A DNA stretch of 64,000 bases from Paragonimus westermani. Its lineage: Eukaryota > Platyhelminthes > Trematoda > Plagiorchiida > Troglotrematidae. The stretch covers positions 53,078 to 117,077 of the forward strand of contig QNGE01002372.1 in the NCBI GenBank assembly GCA_008508345.1, written 5' to 3'. A program made the translations under genes and the position numbers. How positions within the stretch are numbered: position 1 is the stretch's first letter; every line of letters begins with the position of its first letter. The notes under the pieces were generated by a model. The model saw only the letters and a program-made list of their open reading frames with translations, did no database searches and was not told where the DNA came from. Positions 25,380 to 38,019 of this stretch are shown here, piece after piece.

Positions 25380-27560
25380 GTTCTTTGGGCCCTAGCAACG
25401 AGGCCTGGTACGCTTTATTCACGCAAGGTTCAGCATCACTGTCTTCGTACTCCGAAACCAAGTCACACACTAGTCATCAGGCTGCCCTCTACGGTCTAAC
25501 TCACCACTGGCAAACAGACACGGCGTGGTGAGTGATGTCGGCATTCGCAAGATGCGGCCGATCCAATGAGTTTTGTAGGACGAGATCAGCATACTAAGGA
25601 GTCAGCGGAATTTATTTGATCAGAAGTAACGTCAGCGAACTTTGTCATTGTTTATAGGATGTTCTACCGCACACCGTTGATGCTTGGAAGGCGTCGATAA
25701 TGGAAAATGGGAACTCCGTGTACACTCTAAGCACCGATGCACCAGGTTTCACAGCTGTACAAATAAATCTCCTTTACAGTAACATTATATGCTCGGTTTT
25801 TAACAAACCAGATCATACTGATACGACAGGTAGCGTAAGTTGCTAAAGTCACTCGGGTCTTAGCTGTGCGGTTTGTGATTTAATCGAACACCTCATCAGC
25901 GCTGAAAATTCTTCTAAGGTGCATGAACTTGACAACAGCATCTTGTACTGAGTAGGTGTGGAGGCCATGCTGAACTGAGGTTCTTAGGCCTGTAATCTGT
26001 TAAGGATGTACTGGGCCACCTGTGAATCCTTACAGATTAGAACAAAATAGCCTGCACACTCTACATATAAACGTGGAATGCCTGGAAGCTGTTTCACACT
26101 ATCATATTCACACTACATCAGTGTTTAATCTAAGTTCTCAACTAGTGCAGAATCAAACAGAAAGGAGAGTGGTGAATAGACTTATCACCCTCCACTTCAG
26201 ATGCTAAAGGTCTGCGATGCAATGCCATAAGCCCGGCGGACTCTGTCCGAGTTCTGACAGTAAATTGTCCTTGAGATGTTCGCTTACTTTTGAGACGCAC
26301 CCTTTCTCGTTAACCAGACCAATAGAGCGAGTTTGTCAGCTGAATCACAGGCAATAATTTTGGGCGTTCTATATGAGTAGCGAAGATTATGCAACTGTCG
26401 GAATTTGAACTGCCAGGGCGAAACCCTGCTTGCTCTTCGTGGATGTACTGTCCATACTATTCAGTTAATCTATGAGCACCAGCTCCAAGCAAGTAAGACG
26501 CAGTGGAAACCAGGCTGACACCTCTGAAATATTCATGCAAAGTTAACGAACCACTTTCAGAATGGAGACGATGCTAGCCGAATCACAGCCAGCTGGACCG
26601 ACTTTACTGACTTAGAGTTTCTGTGGTTAAGGTTCCAGCTTTTTGGCTGTGTCTCGGTCTCTGAAATGGACACACAGGAGTTTGTCTGGACCAGACGCCT
26701 TGTGATCTCCAAGCAACTCGATCCCAAACTTGGTTTCCATTCCCGAGAGCGGAGAAACTCCAACACACCAGTGAGCACGTGGAGGGCCCAAATGCATGGT
26801 CAACTACGTGACTGATCAGTTAAACCGCTGTTGCAAGTTTTTAGCTCAGTTGAATGAGAAATGGTAACAGGCGGGGCAATACCACCCCTATTCGGGTTAT
26901 AAATGAGCTTACCAATCGCTTCGCAGATTATCTCGCCCACACCTTTTGCTGCTAACACCTACTCAGGGGAGATGGAAGGGCTTTCGAGAGTTCCAGGTAG
27001 CAGCAGCTTGTTTCACTTTGATAGTGCTTTGTGTCCACCACGCTTCGCGATCTTCTCGTACTCGCTTCCGGATTTCCAGGCAAGTAGTCTTGGGGGCCGA
27101 ATTATGCTCATTATTGGATGAAGTATTCCAGGAAGCATCGTGAAATCCCAAGCGTAGCATGGAGTTCCACCTGTTCGCAGCTGAACGAAGAGTAGTATCG
27201 GGTGGGGTAGTACCAAACCTACGCGCTGTATGTCGTATATTAGCCCGATGTCATCCGGTGGATGAGGACATAAACTAGAAACAAACGTACACTGGTAGGG
27301 GAGAAACCCTTGTGTCGTTGTTAGTTCAGGTGTGCGGATTTGTGCTCGGCAACAAAATGGTTTCCCAGCAAACCTCAGAGTGAACTTGGCACGAACCTGT
27401 ACATGACCGGAATCCATACAAATTTTCCGTGGTGAACTGTAGTCTGGAAAACAAGTAGACCACCAACAGCTGAGGGCTGTGTGATCAGCCCAGATATACC
27501 GTGGAGATATTCTACGTGAGACCATCCTGTCTATGAAGTGGAGGGATAATACTTATCATT
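25380..27560 (-). mobile_element. Dead LINE (APE-endonuclease non-LTR retrotransposon)
   Basis: Minus-strand remnant readable across many frameshifts. The endonuclease C-terminus (ADHTALSCWW ... GHVQVRAKFTLRFAGKP) is followed by an endonuclease-RT linker (REDREAWWTQSTIKVKQAA). RT blocks follow: RGVSLVSTASYLLGAGAHRL, HEEQAGFRPGSSNSDSCI near 26388-26447, and SGVRQGCPISPF in remnant form. The YADD catalytic box near 26043-26060 has become CAGY. The C-terminal region reads KNRAYNVTVKEIYLYSCETW, ending in MTWFRS-like remains near 25400. At least a dozen stops. The peptides resemble RTE/CR1-type LINEs of flukes; the exact clade is not decided. The endonuclease N-terminus was not found. Confidence 0.85.
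27013..27525 (-). pseudogene. LINE endonuclease C-terminus, open 170-codon frame
   Basis: The longest frame after the mannosidase exon. Residues about 10-65 match the end of a LINE apurinic-type endonuclease: a DHTALS block in place of the usual DHIAIS, and SGHVQVRAKFTLRFAG in place of the usual SDHxLVRAxxxLR block. From about residue 100 the frame leaves the element's true frame (the linker REDREAWWTQ is read in another frame at 26963-27160), so the end is a shadow. It is not a host gene. Confidence 0.7.
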
Positions 27561-27710
27561 AAGCTGGTCTCTTGTATATCATGGTGGAAATCTGTATTGT
27601 GACTTTTCCCCTCAACGTAAACTGAGACCTTACACAACATATAAGTCGCTCTTGTCAATCACGTACAAGGGATTATCTGGAGGCGGATAAGCAGTTGAAG
27701 TTTAGTTACT

Positions 27711-27990
27711 GATGTATAGTGGGGGATTCTGGCTTTTATAAAACTGGGACATCCTCCATAAGTGGTCGCAGCTGTCGCATTCCCACAGACTTTCCAGTCA
27801 ACCCTTCTCAAACCGAAGTACTAAATTCGATTTTCGTTCTTGTTAGAGCTGGTGAGTAGTGCATATTCTTGGAGTGGACCGGATTAGGATGCCGACCTCG
27901 CTTTTTGAGACAACTGCGTTCACGGATGTGCCACTGACCTCACACTGTGCATGGTTGGATCATCTTCAAACGCTAAGTCACATTTTCTTA
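27711..27990 (-). repeat. Diverged full-length SINE (hammerhead SINE family)
   Basis: The reverse complement follows the family from the leader (AGCGTTTGAAGATGATCCAA) through a decayed A box, TATGCACTACTCACCAGCTC (hammerhead core mutated from CTGACGA to CTCACCA) and the body to near 27711. Too many changes for a working promoter or ribozyme. Confidence 0.7.
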
Positions 27991-29924
27991 CGAGTAGTTT
28001 CCAGGGAAGAGGACAGACCCAGTAACTAATCGAGTAATTCCAATCAAAGACCTCAACAATAAGGCTTCTCCTCGAGTTGCAATGGCAGAAGGCCGGCAGA
28101 AATCCTGTGAGAATGCGATAGCTTTGATCCGTTGTGGATGATGTTCAGTTTTTGCAAATCCCGAGATTCCTCACCGTTCACCAGTAGTTGAAGTTTATTC
28201 TATGCAGCGATGTGCAAATTGGATTTTGCAACCCAGCTAGAGGTCGCCGAATTGTTCAGCCGGCTTTCAAAGATTCTTATTCTTAGAAAAATTATTCTTC
28301 GAAACCGCTCAGGAAGAGAAAACCAAAATTTTGCCACTTTCACGTCCATCCTGTCAGTTTAGATCAAGGTCACTCTGTGAATATGGGACCGTTGAAAAGA
28401 ATCAGCATCAGTAGTCCAATCAGTAATGCCTATCACATTTCGGAGCAAACGTAAGACACATGTCCGAGCACAAATCGATCAGTGTACGGGAGAAATGAAG
28501 CAGGTAGCGAAACTGCTGATAACCCACCCTTCGTCAGCCTCATCTACATTCCCAATTGTTTGACTGAATGGATCAGGATGAGCGAAATGTTAATGGAGCA
28601 CACATAACAGTATTGTCTACGAGTTATTCAGTTTCACGTACATAAAAGTGGGTGCCACAAGGTGCAAAACAGAGCTGAAATCGCTATAACTTATTTGGTT
28701 GTCCTCAGTAGACTGCAATGATCAACATGGGCCGGCTGGTTGAAAGGTGTACACATGGGGTAATTTGCCTAACCTTTTCACGTGACATTCAAAGCAACTT
28801 TTTGAAAATAATTTAGTCGATCATATTTTCCCATCTTTTTTCAGTTATAAGCCCCCACATCTATATCGAATGTGCCGACGGCGAAAGTATCTGGTGTTTA
28901 TATGTTGCTAACTGTAGTTTCGATGAACTGAATGCCTCGGCTGTCGGCTTGGAGAAGTTAAAATATATGTTGTCTAATGTCAGCAAGTCTGTAAGTCCAG
29001 GATATAAGTTCATTAATGGAATCGTGTGTATTAACATCATTCAAAACACAAAACATACACGGCTATTCATCAAGCTGTACCTCACGTCTTTTTAACTAAG
29101 ATTTTGTAACATTATGGGCAGAATTAAGTGTGAAATGAAATATACTCCGTCATCCCAAATGACTCTTGTCAATCTGTGCTGATTACAGTTACAGACAACA
29201 TTTTATAGTCAACGGCATGTACACTCTATAGTTCGGAAAATTTATATTCTCCTGTACTTTAACGAGATCTGATATTTTCAAGGGGAAGACACCAGCTGAT
29301 AATCTGTCTGTGACTACCGTTCAAGCACTGTTACATTATGTTATGAGATCGTCTGAAGAAAGAGTTTGTCAGTGATTTTTCAGTGACAGCAACCCGGAAA
29401 TCCGGCAACAACATCGCGCATAACAGGCGGCGGTTTCGTGCAAAGTTTGAGGTTGTAGATTACTTCCATAAACTGAACACGATACTCATCGACTGCACGC
29501 TAATGTATTCAGAATGACTGCGAACAAAGCATCTGGTGAACATAGCATTTATGTAAATACAGAAACGCTGGTGTTAAAATAGTACTTCAGCAGAGAGTTC
29601 GTTTTGAAAAGCTATACACAAGCAACAAAAATGTGTTACCGCAGAACGTTACATTGAAGGGAAACAACATGAAGTCTGACATCCTTGAACATTGAGCGCA
29701 ACTCTTGCAATTGCATAAGTCTTCCAGCTAGTCAATTTCAGAAAGGTATGTGAAAATACAAAATATACTCTCAAATATGGGCGCTGTTCAACTCGTCCAC
29801 GTAGAAATCCCCCGGTAATCTTCAATGAAATAGTATTTTCGAAGGTAACAAATAGAGTATTTTCGGTCAATGCAAATTAAAAATTATTCATGGCTGATTG
29901 CAGCCAATACGTTCTCAGAGACAG
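27991..29924. other. Non-coding stretch, nothing recognised
   Basis: Only short motif-free frames on both strands. The LINE endonuclease N-terminus, sought just upstream of 27560 on the minus strand, was not recognised in this stretch either. Confidence 0.45.
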
Positions 29925-30080
29925 TTCAGTCAGCTCCCCTCGAAAAGGCGCACTATATCTGAGTTTTGCTCTTGTTAGAGCTTGTCACGAATGCATATCC
30001 TTGCGACGACCGGGACTAGAAATCCGACCATGTTTCCACGAGGTAACTGTGTTTACCGCTTCACCCTCGATCCTAACCCA
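29925..30080 (-). repeat. Diverged SINE (hammerhead SINE family)
   Basis: The minus strand shows GGATATGCATTCGTGACAAG, stem II GCTCT-AACA-AGAGC preserved, then AAAACTC and TAGTGC. The core is broken (GTGACAA, AAAA), but stem II and the stem I 3' arm are still recognisable. The 107-codon plus-strand frame at 29890-30213 is a shadow of this repeat. Confidence 0.7.
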
Positions 30081-33000
30081 AGCAATGGTCAGAAGAGGAT
30101 ATGCAACAGTTACGAGCTCCAGCAAAAGCGAACCTAGAGTCTCATACTTCTGTTCAAAAGGGGACGACTGGAAAATACGTGGAAATGCAACTCATGTGAT
30201 CACTTTTGAGTGATATGCAATCTATAGTATTATTGAACCAAGAAGAAATATTTGTAAAGTATGAGTTCGTGCTTCGTACGACTTGTTTCAACGTATGTCA
30301 GACATGAAACAGAACTACATCTGGATTGATTGAGGTTAAAAGGAAACACGCCACGTTTACTCTATGCCAGTAAGTGTGCACATTCACAGACGTACACAAC
30401 CAGGATATTCACTCGTTTCAATGGTTCTAGGATAAAAGACCAATGAATCTGTTATGTTCAAACCGAACAAATTCGTGTTTTGGAGCTTGGTAGCACAGTC
30501 CGTTGAAGCTACTGAAAAATTTGCTGGTTAGATTTCCAACAGCTCTTTCTGACTGACTTGTTCTGTTTCTGACAGTGCAGATAAATTGGAAACAACACAC
30601 GAAAAAGTGAGCGGAGAAAGACCAAGGAAGACGTCAAGCAAGATACGTTGGAAGTGGCACCAGTACCAGGTAGACAATCGGTAACACTAACATACTCAAC
30701 AGCGGCGAAAATACAACAGTTGATAACTCAATTACGTTCTTAAACAATGGACGAATATAGAAAGACTTTCTTTCTGTTGTGCAGGTAAACTCGCACTCCA
30801 TTCTGGAAATTATATATTCGTTTGTGAATCTTCGTTATGTACAGATTAACCAAGGGCGTCTTGAGCATGCTGTGGTAGTTTCCGTACTATATGCAATGTA
30901 AAAGTCTACTGTGCTGCGGTTTTCATCATGGCAGACAAAGTTCTTTTCACAGCCGAGATCAACAAAGTCATGAAAATAGACGCATCGTTCATTCACTCTC
31001 TTTTGTACGCATTATTCTTCATTTTGGCTTATTCACTCGACAGAACAACTTCACAAATTGAACTAACAGGCTAACATTCGCTTCCACTTCGATAATGAAC
31101 TTTACATTCATGTGCAAAAATTTAAATCAGCTAGTTAGGTCTGGGTATCGTCAAACATTGGACCAGTTATTTTAAACCCTGGCAGAACCAAGCAAATCAT
31201 TGGATGTTGTAAAGCGATTCTGATACATCTATACCAAAAAGCATGAGAAACAAATGGCGGTGCCGGTGAATTTGTCTCAATTGACAGCAACGACTTAGAG
31301 GCCAGTGCGACCAACGAGGTATCAGTTGAAATGAGACGTCACGGAAATTGCTGAACGTGTAAGTGTGGATGTAACAACGTGGGCTTGTTCAACGCGCCTC
31401 ACGTGAATAGACACAAACGATCTGTTGCTTAGCAGCTCAGTCTCACACCGGGACGAACAAATAGATTTTTATGTGCTGTTTAAAGTTGTGATAACAGGAA
31501 AATTTGGAGAAAATGTGTTTCGTCACTTTTTCTTCAGGTTTCCTGAAAGGGTACCATATACTTCATTTGTACCGTTGGCGGAAACAAGTGCACTGGCTCC
31601 AGTACAATCGCTGTGTGGACATCCTTGCTCCTTATTACAACTGAAGTTAATTGCCTGTTGAATTTATCGACAGGCTTCCGACTAAGTGCACCCTGGCAGC
31701 CACCGCAAAAAAACTGATATCGTACGCCAAATATGTTTTACATGGGATACTGTTGTTCAGCATTCCAATGAACAGTTCCTTTGACGTTCGGATTATATAC
31801 ACGTCGAGTTTGTACGTTTGTCATTCTATGTTTTGCATGGTGCGGAGAGTTGAATTGGGTGAAGTATATGTGATTTGTTTGTATAAAGTTGATCACGAAT
31901 ATACTTTCATTTTGCTTTCTGGTGTGTGCAGTGAACGTTCATAAGGAATTCTGTACCGTAACAGCACACAAAGATTGTCTGTTTTTTCTTCCTTCGTAAC
32001 TTGCTAAAACGTTCTTGTTTGGTATTGCTTGACACGCACATACCTTCGTCTGTACCTGATTGCTTTAGTGAACTCAATTTCCACTGACTCATGGTCATTT
32101 GTAGAGTTGTTGGCTGCTTCGTTTTGAAGGCCTTCACTACTGGATAGTTTGAGTGGCCGATCGATTCACATTTAAGGTAAAGCAGTGCTTTCGTTGCAAG
32201 TTTGATTGTCTTACTGTATATATATCCGAATCATTTCGATCGACGTTTTTACAGAATTGAAAGCTAGTTCTGTCAACCCGACCTGACTAAGCGTGATTGG
32301 ACTTGGCTATCACGCATTACTGTATCTCCTGGGGCGGAACAACATAGAATAGTTTACGAAAGCTTTACATACTAAACAATTCGCCCGAAAAAAATAAGGA
32401 AACTCAGATCTGTATATCATGCCAGAAATATTTTCTCGGCCTTTTGTTAGCACTCGGACTAAGTTGGGTGTAAGTTTGTAGCATGTATCATTTGGCACAC
32501 GGCAAGATACCGGACAGTTGAGAAGGAAGCCGTTAAGAGAGTGGTTGTCCATAGGTAACCTCTAGATGGCACGGCTCCATCCAAGCTGACTGACTGTAAT
32601 TTCAATGTTATCTCATTCTTTTACACGTTATCAAAACACATATGTATACTAAACTGTGAATGTGTGAGAAAGGACTACATACGTATTTTTTTCTAGTGGC
32701 TCGACTTGTTCACTAGATGAAAGATATCAATTTTTCCTCTGGTCAGCTTACGGCTGAATCCATCACAACGCCGTTATTCTGTTACAGAACTGTGTACTGA
32801 ACTAGGCTTGGCTGCTTGAAAACAAAACAATACCTTTTTCTGTGAACCGGTCCAAAAAAATCCTGATGGCATTTCGGTGATTCGAAATGAGGAGAATTTG
32901 CAATTTGTATGAACAGTATCTTTGTAACTACAGAGAAATCATCTAAGACTTCATTTGGGTTACAGACTTTTTGGATGACCTTGTCAGATGAGTGATATCG

Positions 33001-33765
33001 ATCTTTACTTAATTATTTCCAGCTCAAATAACGGTCACTGATCTGAGAAATGACGCAGCGTGATCTGTGAGTGGAGTGTCAATCGTACAGATACTCTGTT
33101 CTTTTAACTACAAGAAAAGAACTGACCACTCCGGTGATGTTAGTGAACTCGGAGGGACGTCCATCTTTAGCTGGATAACTGTCGACTGGTTATCTGTTCA
33201 CTTATCAGTTACGACATTGACGTGTACCATGTCCATGCATCTTCAGGCACTATACCTTTAGAAAAGACAAAAAGGTGTACATCGCTTAGTAGCATTTCAG
33301 ATTAAGTCAATTTTAAAAACTGATCTCACAAAATAGGAAAATTACCATTCATACAAAGGCATGAATACATAATACACAAATATACGTCCGCTTTAGCTAC
33401 AGTCACAGTGACGTTGTTTCCTGATCTAGCAATCTAGCACTTATAAGTCATACAATCATTTTCGGGAAAAAACGAGATATCAACAACAGTATCAGCTTAT
33501 TCCTTATCGCCCGAAAGTTTGTATTTTTGAAAGCGCCGAATTCTTCAACAGTTTGTTATAATTAAACAGTGGTGTTACACTAGTCACTGTTGGACATCTG
33601 GCTAAAAAGTTTTTTAACTGTTGCGTTTAATTCTTTGTACACGTTTACCTTACGTGTTAATTACTTATCAATAACAGATCGTTATGGTACGTACGTTAGC
33701 ACCTCACTTTTCATTGGTCATTGGTCTTGGCAGAAAATACTGTTCACTCACTGAATGGGAGGTAG
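30081..33765. other. Non-coding stretch, nothing recognised
   Basis: Open frames up to 97 codons (31651-31944 plus) without motifs. A tRNA-A-box-like GGTAGCACAGTCCGTTGAAG near 30490 has no clear B box. Confidence 0.45.
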
Positions 33766-33769
33766 TATT

Positions 33770-33960
33770 TCGATGACTGTTTGCCTGTGAGATTCATATA
33801 TATGCTGTCCGTTGACTCGACACAAATGAGGACATTTTTAATGCACTATGCCGACGACATATGTCTCACAATTTACATGTAAACGCGGGGATTTATGCCA
33901 AATGTGTTAACGAAGGTTTTAATGTGAGAATTGGTTCTCCAGAACCAAGGAAAGATGGCT
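33770..33960 (+). mobile_element. LINE reverse transcriptase fragment (YADD box)
   Basis: The plus strand reads LSVDSTQMRTFLMHYADDIC across 33798-33864, with YADD at 33847-33858. The spacing and residues around it resemble the RT motif C of fluke LINEs (typically LDxADDICLLSH). A stop follows after LTIYM. Flanking RT blocks were not found, so this is a small relic or a lucky match. Confidence 0.45.
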
Positions 33961-35077
33961 TAGATTAGTCCGCCACTTTAATTTCTAAGCTACTAAGCGA
34001 CTGGTGATTTGATATGAAATAAACACCGCATTCATAATCATCAAAGTCGCCAGTGCTGATTCTAACCACTTAGCGTCTGTATACTTCATGACAGAAAACC
34101 ATAAATTGTAGACTGTTGAAGTGCAATGGAGTTTGATTGTGAAGAATATTGTTGGATAGAGCGGAAAGGAAGTCTAGTGATGCACACTGAAACGACTCAA
34201 ACGTAACGCTGATCGCCAGGTACGACTTCTTCACCGGTCACCTGACTGCTTGTATTGTATCCTTTTTCAACGGCAACAGGTTTCTTCGTTCTCCTCATCA
34301 TTGCACGTAGTTTTCTGAACTCAGCATCAAGAAGCTGTTGGTAGGCTGGCTCAGTGACGACTTGTTAGTGCTGTTCGACAACCATGTGTCCATGTTAATG
34401 TTGCTTGGCAAAGTGCATTATCGTCCACCGGCCAAATAGCGTATGTAAACTGATGCTCTCAATGGCGGCCGTTAGAAATGTTGAAAACCAGCTGGTTAAG
34501 ACAAGTCAGTTCGAGCCTCAAATCGAGCGAGTGCAGCTCATCATGAGTGGCACGCAGTAGAAGAATGAGAGAAAACGCGAGGTTTATAACATGAGTGGAC
34601 AGTGAAATTGGGACTCCTCCTTAGTTGATAAGATTTGCAGTTTTTGAGTTATCTCACTTGGACGAACTAGTAGCAACAAGGAGGCTGGACAAGTGTGTCA
34701 TTCTGCCATCAAGCTCAATAAATTGTGTGTGTGTGTGTGTGGAAAGATCGTTCGTTTGTCACTAATGCACACATCGAGCTGGTCTACAATTGACACAAGC
34801 AGGTTTGCATCGAGTCTTGTTTGATGCTGCGGGCTACACAGCAATATGTGTGATGGACATATTTATATTAAGCGTCACCAACCAAGAACGAAAGTCGTGT
34901 TTTCGGTAAAATCTGTTTGATGACTTGTGGGAGGTGAGTTTCCGCTCACATTCATTCTCATCCCCTCTCCACACTGCTGAATTACTGCGTCCCTTCTCGA
35001 TCCGATCGGGCAACTTAGAATTGCTCTTAATCGAGGGTTGCCCAAGTTTCACTTATGATAACGCAGTCGTATGCACT
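33961..35077. other. Non-coding stretch with a short TG repeat
   Basis: No coding or repeat-family similarity seen apart from the microsatellite at 34724. The longest frame is 72 codons at 34834-35052 (minus), with no motif. Confidence 0.45.
34724..34741. repeat. (TG)9 microsatellite
   Basis: Nine uninterrupted TG units, the only clear simple repeat noticed in the window. Confidence 0.9.
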
Positions 35078-35215
35078 ATGAGGTCAGTAGCGCGGTAGTC
35101 GAGACTGTTGCCTCATAAGAGCGTAACCGAAGTTAAAACCCCTGCCACGGTGAGCTCTAGGAGAAATCGAAAGTGGTCAAAGTTTTCATTTGGAACAGAC
35201 TGACTGTGAAGTCTG
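35078..35215 (+). repeat. SINE 5' half (hammerhead SINE family)
   Basis: ATGAGGTCAGTAGCGCGGTA, then GTTGCCTCATAAGAGCG and AAGTTAAAACCCCTGCCACG follow the tRNA-like head of the SINE. The segment then jumps by deletion over the hammerhead core (GAGCTCTAGGAGAAATCGAA remains) into body-like GACTGACTGTGAAGTCTGTC. Confidence 0.65.
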
Positions 35216-35383
35216 TCTGAAATAGACAGTACTGAGGTTATCATACTATTCGCGATTAGTTAGGATGATCGATTGATACAGTATGCAGCCAGAAGGTTCG
35301 CAGATGCATGCTGTGACAGTCGTGTAAAGCAGCATTTGTGCTGGTTAGTTAGTGATACGATCACTTATTTAGAAATTGGTGAT

Positions 35384-36062
35384 AAAGTCTGACGAATCTA
35401 TCAGTGGCTTGACTTTTATCTGTTGCAGACCAAATGTTACTCAGCAGTATTAAACACTTGCCGCCCATTACTCTATAATTATTGAATTAAACTGGCAAAG
35501 TTTATATAAGTACTTTTAAGCATGACATTATGTTCTTTGGTTTGTGATTATTTTCACATGAAAAATCATTTTGGTGATGAGAGTGCACAAAATGGGTCGG
35601 TCGACAAACAACCTGCACCATCAAACCTCTTTATTTGGATAAGTGGAAACATTTTGTAATGTTTGGGGGTGTAATTTTAAGGTGAAAAGTGGGCGATTGA
35701 AAACATGCTTGAAAGCAGTTTANAAAGTCTGACGAATCTATCAGTGGCTTGACTTTTATCTGTTGTAGACCAAATGTTACTCAGCAGTATTAAACACTTG
35801 TCGCTCATTACTCTGTAATTATTGAATTAAACTGGCAAAGGTTATATAAGTAGTTTTAAGCATGACATTATGTTCTTTGGTTTGTGATTGTTTTCACATG
35901 AAAAATTATTTTGGTGATGAGAGTGCACAAAATGGGTCAGTCGACAAACAACCTGCACCCTCGAACCTCTTTATTTGGATAAGTGGAAACATTTTGTAAT
36001 GTTTGAGGGTGTAATTTTAAGTTGAAAAGTGGGCGATTGAAAACATGATTGAAAGCAGTTTA
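35384..36062. repeat. 339-bp direct duplication flanking an N
   Basis: Two copies, 35384-35722 and 35724-36062, each 339 bp, separated by one N at 35723. They differ by about 14 substitutions (roughly 4%) and no indels. Neither copy has a coding frame or a known family. The exact abutment on the N suggests that two haplotypes or contig ends were placed side by side; a genuine recent tandem duplication is the alternative. Confidence 0.85.
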
Positions 36063-36791
36063 CCAATATTTTTAGGCTGTCATTGCATGTTGGGAGGATT
36101 TTAATTGTTGGCTAATAGGTGTCAAATGCCCTTCACCCAGTTGCATGAAGTAAGACGCAGATATTTGGGAATTCTCATTGCATTAATAAAATCAAGTGGA
36201 ACGAGTGAGTGTTACGTGGTCGAACATATTCACACAACCCTAACGACACATAACCTCACTGTGACAACAAGGAACACTCTGTTACCCGTTGATTCTCTGA
36301 ATTAGTTGTTTGGCTTGTATATGTTGAGTAGCCATGTTAGGTAAAATTGTCAGTGCAACTTTTTGTCAAACTTAGCAAGCATATTGAAAATTCCGTTTCA
36401 ATATGATCTTGGGACTGAGGTAAAGAGTTTTTCGATTGAAAGTTTGTGCTAGTCTGCCAGCTTCCTCATGTTTGCAGTTCCTCTTATAGGATAATATCGA
36501 AACGGTATCCGATCTGTGATTACATACACCCTATATCCTATAAAATAACTAATTACGTCACCAGAATGACTTCAATCTTAGTGTTCATCACCCATTTCTT
36601 TTAATGAGAAGTCTAACGTGGACCGCTCGAAAGTAATTGCCCTTCAATAGTTTAAACCGTTAATAAATTTACTTTCAGCGGCTTCCTCAACACTGATTTC
36701 CTGTTTGGACAAAGAATATTGCACTTTGTTGGGTAAAATACCCTCTTAATTTTCCTCTTATGAATCCCACTATCGTGATTATTGAAAATAG
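36063..36791. other. Non-coding stretch, nothing recognised
   Basis: Short motif-free frames only. Ends in a weak pyrimidine-rich stretch and the possible acceptor ATTGAAAATAG of the next feature. Confidence 0.4.
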
Positions 36792-36939
36792 GAAAGAAAA
36801 TGTGCGGGGAGGGGTAGTAACCGTCAATCGATCCGGGGCTGATATGAACAGCAGAGAGCCCTCGGATTACATTGACTATTCGTTTACTTACGGGCACCTT
36901 TTTGATGTCGATTACCGAAGTGACCTTTGTCGGGCACAG
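36792..36939 (+). CDS. Putative exon, product not recognised
   Basis: The open frame runs 36760-37011, but the coding-like part ends at CACAG|GTAATT (donor at 36940). A possible acceptor is AAAATAG|GAAAG at 36791/36792, which would give a 148-base exon entering in phase 2 and leaving in phase 0. The translation is hydrophilic and acidic (SREPSDYIDYSFTYGHLFDV is its middle) with balanced composition, unlike the random frames around it. If instead the frame starts at the ATG at 36760, it could be a first exon. No family recognised. Confidence 0.35.
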
Positions 36940-37683
36940 GTAATTCTCCTACTAATGGACTTTCATATGACTTCGCACGCACTTCAACCATTTAGACGCC
37001 ATATCACATGAACCTGTACGGTTCGACTAAATAAACACTGCGGCCTGCAGCAGTCTATCCGAGAAAGAGTAGGGTTCACACCCTCGTGCATCGTGGGTTG
37101 CATAACGTGGTTTTCAAAAGGGGTCTGCTACCATTCATCAGTTTGTGATTCCCTATGGTTTTACACTAACGTGAACATTTAAGTTGAGCTTTTCTGGGCA
37201 ATTTAAGGTATTCTGACATAAAGACGGTGGATTTTGTGCTCTCATATTCATAACTAGCTGGTCATTTTTCTCTTGAATCTTGCGGTCAGCATGTTGAACC
37301 CAGAGAAGCTGTTTTTTATCGGTTAGTCTAGTAAATAGATTGGCGAGAATCAATCAATAAAGAGCATGCAATAAACCGGCAGTATGAAAAAGACACAAGC
37401 AATGTCATCCCCATCTGCTGTAAGAACAGCCAGAACAATGAAATTAGTTTGAGCTGCGGACACTCAACCGGGAATCAGTACCTCAAGTGTTCACGCTTGA
37501 GCATCACTTACTCCAGAAATGCGTGAAGTTTACAAGGATATAATCCTACGCTGTTCTTATTAAGAAGCTTTACGGTTGCAAGTGTGATTTAATTAGATGT
37601 TCACTTAAGTTCCCCAGTTTCAAATTCCGAATTGCTGTAACATGACAATACTCTGATCATCTGGATGAGAACGGAATTTGCAG

Positions 37684-38019
37684 CTGGCAGCAGCGTGATT
37701 TTCCAATGCTTGCTATTAGAAACAAGGCAACAAAGAAGAATTTCTCCCTTGTGGAAGATCATCCCTAGTGCGGATGATTCCAGTGACCTTGATTTATATT
37801 CAGACCCGGCTTATCGTGATGGAGACAGTCACATTCAATGTATTCGAAATGTTGTTGAGAATAAGGTACATGTTTTCAGCAAAATCTGTGGACACCAACA
37901 GAGGACCAAATCGGTTTGCCCGACTTGTCTCGTGGATAACTTACATGTGATGGATGAATTTTACTATGACAGTGACCAAATGCACCCATGTGCCGTGGCC
38001 CGTTCTAAACAGGATGGTG
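37684..38019 (+). CDS. Putative exon, product not recognised
   Basis: The coding-like frame (open 37665-38039) contains an acidic stretch SADDSSDLDLYSDPAYRDGD. Near its end is a Cys/His-containing segment (KICGHQQRTKSVCPTCLVDN, then DSDQMHPCAV) that could bind zinc through C..H..C..C, though this is a guess. The end is set by a strong donor, GTG|GTAAGC at 38019/38020. Candidate acceptors are TTGCAG|CTGG (37683/37684) and two AGs within the next ten bases. It does not join in phase to the exon ending at 36939, so another exon would be needed between them if both are real. Confidence 0.35.

Noticed and set aside
26388..26447. B-box-like GGCAGTTCAAATTCC on the minus strand
   Set aside because: It lies inside the LINE RT block HEEQAGFRPGSSNSD and is explained by coding sequence.
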